Virus record (IMG/VR): IMGVR_UViG_3300017987_000202
Span: 1-36,581 of that record
DNA: 36,581 bases
Strand: one strand, 5' to 3'
Source of the DNA: a virus
Shown here: piece after piece, positions 1 to 6,143 of the stretch
Position numbering within the stretch: position 1 is the stretch's first letter
Layout: the number at the start of each line of letters is the position of its first letter
Made by a program: the position numbers and the translations under genes
Notes under the pieces: generated by a model
The model's input: only the letters and a program-made list of their open reading frames with translations
What the model was told of the DNA's origin: nothing
Database searches by the model: none

Positions 1-19
1 ATTTTTGCAGGAAAGACCG

Positions 20-217
20 ATGAAGATAGGAGACTTTGAAGCAGTTGATTCAAGATGGTTTTCCCTGTACGGACACAAGGATAAGGCCAATATGTTATGG
101 CAGTTTTGCAACGGATCGAATACTGTGGAAAAACTTTGCAGCATTGACGGAGAGTTGGACCCGGGCGCACTTGTTCAAGTTGCTCAGTTGGCACAATTAA
201 ATCTGGTAACAGCATGA
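20..217 (+). CDS. Small winged-helix-like protein, possibly the end of a longer protein
   Basis: The protein has 65 residues if the ATG at 20 is used. An AGGAAAG Shine-Dalgarno sequence lies five bases upstream, so I prefer it to the TTG at 5. The frame is open to the left window edge, so this could be the C-terminal part of a longer gene. The second half (GSNTVEKLCSIDGE, then QVAQLAQLNLV) has the spacing of a small winged-helix or PqqD-like fold: a conserved turn, a short helix, then a hydrophobic helix ending in a glycine-less 'LNLV' strand. No function can be assigned. The stop codon overlaps the ATG of the next gene (ATGA), so the two are probably translationally coupled and the product may belong to the DNA-modification cassette. 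Confidence 0.5.
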   Translation: MKIGDFEAVDSRWFSLYGHKDKANMLWQFCNGSNTVEKLCSIDGELDPGALVQVAQLAQLNLVTA

Positions 218-1086
218 AAGTTTTTCTGGCTGGAGTAGAACTATTTTACGGCAAGTATAGAAATCAGCCGGACGTGTATAATCTATTGGCCGATTCAAAT
301 CATTTTTATTGCTACAACAATAAGAAAGCTTGTACGGAAGCAGTTAAGGTCGTGCCGGGACGGATACGTATCTGTGATAGTGGGGCGTATTTTTATATTC
401 ATAAGCATCGAGCCGAGGAAGTTAAATTCAAAGAACTTGGAGTGGACAGCGGAAAGTTTGTTGTAAATTATATTAAATGGATTCAGCGCAATTGGGACAG
501 CTTTGATTATTTCGTAGAATTCGATCTTCAGGAATTGTTGCCTTATGAAATGATAATCAGATGGCGAAAGCTTTTTGACCGGGCACAGATTTCAGAGAAG
601 ATGATTTACGTTATGCATAAAGATAACACGATGGACGAATGGAAAGAGATGGTTGATTCTGCGGAAAGTAGATACTGCGGTATTTCTAAATTGCATTCGT
701 GGATGAGTTATACGAGATACATTAAGTATGCTTATGACAACCAGTGCAAGGTTCACGGTTTTGCAATGACAAGACCAGCTCAGACTTTGGAGTATCCTTT
801 TTATTCGGTTGATTCGGCAACATGGTATGCGGTTGCATTGTTCGGCCAGACGGTTAAATGGGACAGTGTGCTCAGTGCGGTGAAGGAATATCAATCAGGT
901 GCAAACGTCTGGACTAAGAAAAATATGGCATATCTTCTTAAAAGGGGAATACCTTCATGGTATAAAGATACCAAGAATGAGAGAGTGTTGATTCACAAAA
1001 TTCAGAACTCGGTGAAGGCATACGTTCAGTGGGAACAGCACTTGAAAAAATACTGGGCACAAAAAGGTGTTGTATGGCACGATTAA
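214..1086 (+). CDS. dpdA: DpdA-family DNA 7-deazaguanine transglycosylase (TGT-like)
   Basis: This 290-residue protein has the pattern of phage DpdA, a relative of tRNA-guanine transglycosylase that exchanges guanine in DNA for a 7-deazaguanine base. Visible landmarks are ICDSGAYF (D55, matching the DSG motif of the TGT base pocket), VEFDLQE around residue 101, CGISKL near 155 (position of the TGT glycine loop), and VHGFAMT followed by YPFYSVDSATW near 180-204. D200 in the last motif aligns with the nucleophilic aspartate. The TGT C-terminal tRNA-binding domain is absent, as expected of phage DpdA forms. The next gene is queC, which supplies the preQ0 base and strongly supports the assignment. 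Start ATG overlaps the upstream stop. The family call comes from remembered motifs, not a search. Confidence 0.82.
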   Translation: MKVFLAGVELFYGKYRNQPDVYNLLADSNHFYCYNNKKACTEAVKVVPGRIRICDSGAYFYIHKHRAEEVKFKELGVDSGKFVVNYIKWIQRNWDSFDYFVEFDLQELLPYEMIIRWRKLFDRAQISEKMIYVMHKDNTMDEWKEMVDSAESRYCGISKLHSWMSYTRYIKYAYDNQCKVHGFAMTRPAQTLEYPFYSVDSATWYAVALFGQTVKWDSVLSAVKEYQSGANVWTKKNMAYLLKRGIPSWYKDTKNERVLIHKIQNSVKAYVQWEQHLKKYWAQKGVVWHD

Positions 1087-1757
1087 ACAAAAAGGTTCTG
1101 GTGCTATTCAGCGGAGGAATGGATTCGGCTGTATGCTTGAAGTGGGCCATGGATCGTTACGAAAGGCCCAAGGCAATAATTTTTGACTATGGACAAAAGC
1201 ATTCTGTGGAGATTAATCAGGCACGGCGAATATGCAGGAGTTGGAATGTTCCTTATGCTGAGGTAGATATTAAAACATTCGGCCACATGGTTGATTCCGG
1301 ACTGGTTGATGATACCGGAGAGGTGGATGGCTTTCATAAACGGTTAAAACATTTACCGGCATCCTATGTCCCTAATAGAAACGCTTTATTTCTTACGCTG
1401 GCACATGCATATGCACAGCGGCATAGAGTTAGCACTATGGTATTCGGTGCAAGTCAGACCGATGATTCTGGTTATCCGGACTGCAGAAAGCATTTCATAA
1501 ACGGCATGGAGGCGGCATTGAATATAGGTTCTGATTCAGAGATAGCTATTTTGGCCCCATTGCTAAACAAGAACAAGGCGGACATATTCAAGATGGCATA
1601 TGGGCAGGGTATTTTGCAGACGCTTATTGAAGAAACTCATACTTGTTATAATGGAATCAGGGAAAAGCATGATTGGGGCTACGGATGCGGGGAATGTCCA
1701 TCCTGTAAAATAAGAAAAGAGGGCTGGAGCAAATATCGTGCAGTCAGTGACCATTGA
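1074..1757 (+). CDS. queC: 7-cyano-7-deazaguanine (preQ0) synthase QueC
   Basis: QueC converts 7-carboxy-7-deazaguanine, ammonia and ATP into preQ0. The PP-loop ATP pyrophosphatase motif SGGMDS sits at residues 13-18. YVPNRNALFL and FGASQTDDSGYPDCR are characteristic internal blocks, and the C-terminal zinc site is visible as HTCY plus CGECPSCKIR. Length is 227 residues, normal for QueC. I chose ATG 1074 rather than an upstream GTG because the standard N-terminus (basic residues, then VLVLFSGG) begins there and AGGTG precedes it. It overlaps the end of dpdA by 13 bases and itself overlaps the next gene. No queD, queE or folE is in this window, so CDG would come from the host or from genes elsewhere in the phage. 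Confidence 0.95.
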   Translation: MARLNKKVLVLFSGGMDSAVCLKWAMDRYERPKAIIFDYGQKHSVEINQARRICRSWNVPYAEVDIKTFGHMVDSGLVDDTGEVDGFHKRLKHLPASYVPNRNALFLTLAHAYAQRHRVSTMVFGASQTDDSGYPDCRKHFINGMEAALNIGSDSEIAILAPLLNKNKADIFKMAYGQGILQTLIEETHTCYNGIREKHDWGYGCGECPSCKIRKEGWSKYRAVSDH

Positions 1758-2175
1758 TGAAGCAGGGGCTGCAATTGCTGAAGCAATTAGCGGTGAGCAT
1801 TTCGACTGGTATGTAGCCATTACCAGAGGGGGAATGGTTCCAGCGTGTGCTATTGCTCAAAGAACAGGCATGCATCAGGTGGATACATTTTGCTGCAAGA
1901 GTTATGATAAGAATCGGCAACGGCATAATTTGGATTGTTCTTACAAGGGTTATTTTCATTTGAAGAATCAGCGTGTACTGGTGATAGATGATTTGGTTCA
2001 TACTGGAAAGACCATGCATAGAGCTTTAGTAATTCTCAGTCTGTTCGGTGCAAGAAAAATCAAAACAGCTGCAATTTATAAAAAGGTCGGTTCGATAGTT
2101 GAGCCGGATTATTATCTGCATGAGATTCCGGAAAGTGAATGGGTAAAATTTCCGTGGGAGACAGACAATGGCTAA
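1738..2175 (+). CDS. Purine phosphoribosyltransferase (Gpt/XPRT-like)
   Basis: This 145-residue protein has the type I phosphoribosyltransferase layout. It shows an early ITRGGMVPA loop, the PRPP-binding signature VLVIDDLVHTGKTM at residues 81-94, and a C-terminal KFPWE, the base-binding end typical of xanthine/guanine PRTases. Length matches E. coli Gpt (about 152). Translation probably begins at GTG 1738, with GGAG eight bases upstream, so the gene overlaps queC by 20 bases. It also overlaps the next gene by eight. Known members join guanine, xanthine or hypoxanthine to PRPP. Inference: it may recapture guanine released when DpdA swaps bases, or act on a deazapurine. Substrate cannot be told from sequence alone. 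Confidence 0.85.
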   Translation: MQSVTIDEAGAAIAEAISGEHFDWYVAITRGGMVPACAIAQRTGMHQVDTFCCKSYDKNRQRHNLDCSYKGYFHLKNQRVLVIDDLVHTGKTMHRALVILSLFGARKIKTAAIYKKVGSIVEPDYYLHEIPESEWVKFPWETDNG

Positions 2176-2758
2176 AAGAAAGAACAAGGAAAAGTTTTCA
2201 ATCGGATTCGTAGAGATACCACTGGACAGGCTTATTCAGGCGGACTGGAATTACAAGGACAACGATCCAGATCTGGCTGAAGCTCTTGAGCGAAATATCA
2301 GCGAGAGAGGGCAGGTCGAAAATCTTATAGTTCGGGAGCTGGGAAATGATTACGAAATAGTAAACGGTAATCACAGACTGCCGGTTCTTAAGAACTTGGG
2401 ATACGAGACGGCCATGTGTTACAACCTCGGCAATATTAATTCGGTAATGGCAAAGCGTATAGCAATCGAAACGAATGAGACGAGATTCGATAATGATGAA
2501 GTCATTCTGGCGAAAGTCATCAAGGACATTACGGAAGAGATTCCTATGGACGAGCTGGAATATACGATGCCTTACGACAGAGACGAGCTGGATGAATATC
2601 TGGCTAATGCTTCAGACTTCGATTGGGAAGAGGAGAGTCAGGAAGGTGAGCCTACGGATCCGGCCGGTAATTCCGGTGAGGATGATGATCTTCAGGAGAA
2701 TGAGATTGAGTGTCCACATTGCGGCGGGATAATTATTGTGGAAGAGGAGAAGGAGTAA
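2168..2758 (+). CDS. ParB/sulfiredoxin-fold protein, copy 1, with C-terminal Cys knuckle
   Basis: The 196-residue product has a ParB N-terminal domain. IPLDRLIQADWN marks the first strand and loop, ERGQVENLIVRE is box I, and YEIVNGNHRL at residues 63-71 is the nucleotide-binding box II (GxxR type, GNHR here). ETNETRF follows. An acidic linker leads to CPHCG at 182-186, a single zinc-knuckle half. There is no HTH DNA-binding domain as in chromosomal ParB, so plasmid-style partitioning is unlikely. Known relatives include phage ParB-like nucleases, sulfiredoxin-fold kinases and the DpdB partner of DpdA in bacterial dpd clusters. Position directly behind dpdA-queC-PRT makes a role in DNA modification attractive but unproven. 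Confidence 0.8.
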   Translation: MAKRKNKEKFSIGFVEIPLDRLIQADWNYKDNDPDLAEALERNISERGQVENLIVRELGNDYEIVNGNHRLPVLKNLGYETAMCYNLGNINSVMAKRIAIETNETRFDNDEVILAKVIKDITEEIPMDELEYTMPYDRDELDEYLANASDFDWEEESQEGEPTDPAGNSGEDDDLQENEIECPHCGGIIIVEEEKE

Positions 2759-2761
2759 GCC

Positions 2762-3316
2762 ATGGCGGGAAAAATTAAAAAGGGATTTACAATGATACCG
2801 GTAAAGCGCCTCATTCCTGCAGAATGGAATTATAAGCTGGATGATGAAGAACTGGCCGAGAAGTTAAAAAATAATATTGAAATGCATGGTCAGCTGGAAA
2901 ACATTATGGTGCGGCAGCTGGATTCAGGTGGATATGAAATTGTGAACGGCAATCACAGATTGCCAGCTTTCAGAGATTTGAAAATAAAGGAAGTGATGTG
3001 TTTTAACTTCGGAAAGATTTCCGATGCACAGGCAAAACGGATTGCGGTCGAGACAAATGAGACGCGATTTCCTACGGACTACATAAGACTAGCCGAATTA
3101 ATCAAGGGCATTTCGGATGAAACACCTATGGAGGAGCTGGAAAGAACGATGCCTTGGACAATGGAGGAGCTTGAGGACTTCAGAAAGTTTATTGATCTTG
3201 AATGGCCAGTGGACCAGAAAAACGAAACGACGGAAACGGTTGAGCTTGAGGAGGGGGAAATTATTTGTCCACATTGCGGAGAGGTTGTAAATATAGATGA
3301 TGAAATGAACGAATAG
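2762..3316 (+). CDS. ParB/sulfiredoxin-fold protein, copy 2, with C-terminal Cys knuckle
   Basis: This is a clear paralogue of the preceding gene. IPVKRLIPAEWNYK, MHGQLENIMVRQL, YEIVNGNHRLP (GNHR at 63-66), AKRIAVETNETRF and TPMEELERTMPW all match the first copy in the same order. It too ends in an acidic linker plus CPHCG (C169, C172). It has 184 residues and starts three bases after the upstream stop. The GAGGAGAAGGAG run that closes copy 1 serves as ribosome binding site. Tandem duplication with divergence throughout suggests either a heterodimer or two specialised partners. A zinc site could form across a dimer, each chain giving two cysteines; that is inference. Function is unknown beyond the fold. 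Confidence 0.8.
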   Translation: MAGKIKKGFTMIPVKRLIPAEWNYKLDDEELAEKLKNNIEMHGQLENIMVRQLDSGGYEIVNGNHRLPAFRDLKIKEVMCFNFGKISDAQAKRIAVETNETRFPTDYIRLAELIKGISDETPMEELERTMPWTMEELEDFRKFIDLEWPVDQKNETTETVELEEGEIICPHCGEVVNIDDEMNE

Positions 3317-3336
3317 ATTTATGGTATGATGGAACG

Positions 3337-4599
3337 ATGATTCAAACAGCACAGACATTCAAATCGGACGGCCTTTTTCTGGCAATGCCTTATACGGAAT
3401 TGAGCAAAGGTGTTGTACTTCCAGATCTAAAATCTGCACGTGGTTATGTTGTTCTTTCCGGCGTAGGTAAATTTTTATATCGCAGTAACAACAGGGACAA
3501 AGTATTACGAGCTGCATTGACTTATGCAAAACGGACAGGCGTAGATACTCAGATAGGAGAGATTATCGGTATAAGTGCTGGCAGACCTGTTTGCAAGCGT
3601 GCGGTTGTTGTGGCTGTTGATAAGGTAAAGAATCCATTAAAGGTAAATGAATTCTTACGACGTGTGGACAGTGCTGCTAAAAAGGCCAAGTCCATTACGG
3701 ATCCAATGGTAGTGAATACGGTCAACAGGGCACTGGACGATTTGGTCCGAAAACCGTGGAATAGAATGTCGGATGCTGAAGTAACGGCAGCTGTTAATTC
3801 GGCAAACAGAACGCTGGATAAATTATCGAAAAAATGGCCGAAGGCTACTCTGGATAAATTCGAAAAGAATTTTACGGTAACGAGCACGTCAGTTGTGAGA
3901 GATACACGGAGGGTACAGCGTACTGTCCACAATCTGGATATTGGCATTAATCTCTTACAATCGGATCAGGTTGCTGTAGAACACATGGTCAAGAATCAAA
4001 GCCTGTTTGCGCGAAATAGGTATAAAGATATTTCTACTGCAGCCAGCAAAAAAGCTCGGCGGATTGTTTCAGAAGGATTAGCCGCAGGGCTTGGACCGGA
4101 CGATATTGCTAAAGATTTAAGAAAAGGCATTGGTCCGATGTACAGTGCGGTTCAGAAAAATTATTACAGGACTTTGGCTCATGTATTTGTAGGACGATCT
4201 CGAGCATGGGCGCAGGGCACGAGTTATAAGGACGCCGGTATAACTCGGTATCGAGTGTCTGCAGTTCTGGACGAAGTTACTACGGATACATGTAGAGCAA
4301 TGAACGGTAGGATATTACCTGTAAGGGAGTCACTGGCTATTCAGAGAAATGCAATGGAACTTGAAAAGCCCGAAGACATTAAATATGAGCAGCCATTTAT
4401 GAGTGAAAGAAAAGGCGAGATAGGAATTTTTGATGCGGATGGCAATTGGGATTCGTTGTTTCAGGTGCGTGAGTCTGGACTTGGCACTCAGGATGTTGGA
4501 AGATACAGATCTATGGTTTCAAATGCAGACTTGATTGATAAAGGTATTGGATTCCCTCCATATCATTTTCATTGTAGGACGATAACCTTGCCAGAGTAA
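3337..4599 (+). CDS. MuF/SPP1 gp7-like minor head protein
   Basis: The last 200 of 420 residues match the Mu gpF (SPP1 gp7) head morphogenesis domain: helices around 220-300, then LDEVTTDTCRAMNGR near 312-325 and the terminal FPPYHFHCRTI at 406-416, the usual 'PPyH..CR' end. These proteins bind the portal and sit inside the head. The first 200 residues are longer than in compact MuF proteins and include an unrecognised segment (GYVVLSGVGKFLYRSNNRD, 36-54). The start ATG 3337 follows ATGGAACG, a moderate ribosome binding site. The gene opens the head module, and the portal and terminase would normally lie just upstream, where the modification cassette now sits. Confidence 0.85.
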   Translation: MIQTAQTFKSDGLFLAMPYTELSKGVVLPDLKSARGYVVLSGVGKFLYRSNNRDKVLRAALTYAKRTGVDTQIGEIIGISAGRPVCKRAVVVAVDKVKNPLKVNEFLRRVDSAAKKAKSITDPMVVNTVNRALDDLVRKPWNRMSDAEVTAAVNSANRTLDKLSKKWPKATLDKFEKNFTVTSTSVVRDTRRVQRTVHNLDIGINLLQSDQVAVEHMVKNQSLFARNRYKDISTAASKKARRIVSEGLAAGLGPDDIAKDLRKGIGPMYSAVQKNYYRTLAHVFVGRSRAWAQGTSYKDAGITRYRVSAVLDEVTTDTCRAMNGRILPVRESLAIQRNAMELEKPEDIKYEQPFMSERKGEIGIFDADGNWDSLFQVRESGLGTQDVGRYRSMVSNADLIDKGIGFPPYHFHCRTITLPE

Positions 4600-4608
4600 G
4601 GAGAAGAC

Positions 4609-5043
4609 ATGAACAAGAACAAGGTGAAGTACAGCAAACGCGGAGACATGCTGGTAAATTTTATTGACGCTTACGAAAAAAAAGGCACCATGGATAGGGT
4701 ATTCTGGACAATACATAATACAATTTTGGAATCATTTAGGAGTGAGGTTAAAAAGAATTTGATAGTTACTCCGGAACAAGTTAAAAGGTCTCATATTATG
4801 CCGGATACTGTTGTGGATTCAGGGACTGAAGCAGAGATTGGAAGGAGATTTGATATTTTGGCAAATTGGTATATGATTATGAGGAAGGATCAGAGATTGT
4901 CAGTGCCGGAAACATTGGATAATCTTCCGTTGGCACTAGAAGCAGAACTAGATGGAAATAGAAATTGGGAACCACCGCCAAGAAAAGAAGGGCTACGAGC
5001 TGGCGGTGAAACATTAAAAGAGGTAGCCAACCGACGGAGGTAA
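4609..5043 (+). CDS. Hypothetical protein in the head module
   Basis: This 144-residue protein is not recognised. It begins with a basic stretch (NKNKVKYSKRGD), contains a probably helical middle with FDILANWYMIMRKDQR near 84-99, and ends in a proline- and arginine-rich tail (EPPPRKEG, then EVANRRR). No signal peptide or membrane segment is seen. An AAGGAGAA ribosome binding site precedes the ATG, and the gene lies nine bases after the MuF gene and three before the acidic protein, so it is part of the head operon. A structural or assembly role is inferred from position only. Confidence 0.6.
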   Translation: MNKNKVKYSKRGDMLVNFIDAYEKKGTMDRVFWTIHNTILESFRSEVKKNLIVTPEQVKRSHIMPDTVVDSGTEAEIGRRFDILANWYMIMRKDQRLSVPETLDNLPLALEAELDGNRNWEPPPRKEGLRAGGETLKEVANRRR

Positions 5044-5046
5044 AAG

Positions 5047-5634
5047 ATGAAAGTTTTTTCAAGGACCATGAAGCTGTCAAGATTCAGAGATGTGGTAATT
5101 CCTGCACTCAGGAAATGGGCAGGTGAAGATGCTGACAAGCTTGAGTTTGTAAAGGATCAGGTCGAGGACGTTGAGCGCAAGACCAACGATACGGCTGACA
5201 ATGAGGATCCCGAAGTGAGCGTGGTTCTGCCGGATGAGTTCGTTCAGGACGAAGATTCTCATAATGCATTCGAAGGTGCATTGAAAAATGCTACGGATGC
5301 AATGCAGAAGATGGTCGAGGATGTTACCAAGCTGGTCAATGAATTTTCAGAAGGCGTGAACAAAAAGCTGGACGCATTGATGATGAAGATGGAAGTCGAA
5401 ATTTCCGAAGAGGACGACGCCGGTGAGCCTTCGGATGAAAGTGACTCAGACGATTCGGATGAGGCCAATGACGAAAAGGACAAAGATGCTCCCAGCAATG
5501 ACGAAGACAAAAAAGACGACGAGCCGGACGAAGATGATGGCGAGCCGGATGATGTCGATAAGGCACTGGATGGTGTTTATGATCTTTCGGCAGACGTGAA
5601 AACGAAAAAGGCGGCTGGTAAGTCAATAGCCTAG
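5047..5634 (+). CDS. Acidic scaffold-like protein with shared C-terminal tag
   Basis: This 195-residue protein starts with a basic helix (MKVFSRTMKLSRFRD). A helical middle follows, with heptad-like hydrophobics (NATDAMQKMVEDVTKLV, then VNKKLDALMMKMEVE). A very acidic low-complexity linker covers about residues 120-170, and the chain ends with the tag DGVYDLSADVKTKKAAG (175-191). The same tag ends the 653-residue protein encoded at 6144. Location upstream of the protease and capsid genes, coiled-coil character and acidity resemble capsid scaffolds, which are temporary internal proteins often cleaved or expelled. The ribosome binding site GGAGG is strong. Scaffold is inference; a minor internal head protein is the alternative. 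Confidence 0.6.
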   Translation: MKVFSRTMKLSRFRDVVIPALRKWAGEDADKLEFVKDQVEDVERKTNDTADNEDPEVSVVLPDEFVQDEDSHNAFEGALKNATDAMQKMVEDVTKLVNEFSEGVNKKLDALMMKMEVEISEEDDAGEPSDESDSDDSDEANDEKDKDAPSNDEDKKDDEPDEDDGEPDDVDKALDGVYDLSADVKTKKAAGKSIA

Positions 5635-5638
5635 ACGC

Positions 5639-6139
5639 ATGAGCGTAGAACTTTACAAATCGGCTCGGGAATACCTATCCCGAAATAATATAAGCGTTGG
5701 CGTTTTTGAGTGTCGGTTTGCCAAGGAAACGGCAAGAGAAGAAGAACGATACATCAAAGGCGTAGTGCTTGAACCTACCATTGGAAAGGACGTTCTTAAT
5801 CCGGACACGGATAATGATGTGTACACGGAGGGGGACGTAAGATTTGCAGCTCATTGGTTTGCGGAACATGGATGGCGAATGAAAATTCAGCATCAGATTG
5901 CTTCGGAAAGAGACATCGTTATTTTGGAAAACACGATAACGGATGTGGAGTACAAGCTGAATGGCGAGGTTGTTCACAAGGGATCATGGCTTATGGCAAA
6001 TCGCGTTTACAATGAGGAAATCTGGCAGATGATAAAGGACGGTCGAATCACTGGATTTTCAATAGGCGGATTAGGAAGTCGTGAGCCGATTACTCCGGCA
6101 CAGATCAGACAACTAAGGGCTAAAAGCAGATGGGGTTAA
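5639..6139 (+). CDS. XkdF-type prohead protease
   Basis: The protein matches the XkdF family of putative prohead serine proteases. YIKGVVLEPTI starts the first strand at 39, TEGDVRFAAHWFAEHG follows at 63-78, MKIQHQ places the likely catalytic histidine at 85, KGSWLMANRVYNEEIW lies at 114-129, and GRITGFSIGG gives the likely serine at 141. It would mature the head by cutting scaffold and coat proteins. At 166 residues it stops soon after the serine loop. The short segment that usually follows in this family (a 'VSLVD.PAN' strand) is instead found at the start of the next gene, which begins four bases later. Its own ribosome binding site is weak, so coupling to the acidic gene is likely. Confidence 0.8.
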   Translation: MSVELYKSAREYLSRNNISVGVFECRFAKETAREEERYIKGVVLEPTIGKDVLNPDTDNDVYTEGDVRFAAHWFAEHGWRMKIQHQIASERDIVILENTITDVEYKLNGEVVHKGSWLMANRVYNEEIWQMIKDGRITGFSIGGLGSREPITPAQIRQLRAKSRWG

Positions 6140-6143
6140 AAAA

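Noticed and set aside
592-894. Minus-strand open frames within dpdA and queC
   Set aside because: They are reading-frame shadows of strong + strand genes with no supporting signals.
1029-1073. Longer N-terminus for QueC starting at GTG 1029
   Set aside because: The added residues lie in the dpdA coding region, do not match QueC, and the ATG at 1074 has its own ribosome binding site.
2168-3316. ParB-like genes as a plasmid-style partition system
   Set aside because: No HTH domain, no ParA gene and no parS-like repeat are visible; the DNA-modification context explains them better.
5400-5560. GAC/GAA/GAT-rich stretch as a tandem DNA repeat
   Set aside because: It is an irregular acidic coding linker, with no fixed repeat unit at DNA level.
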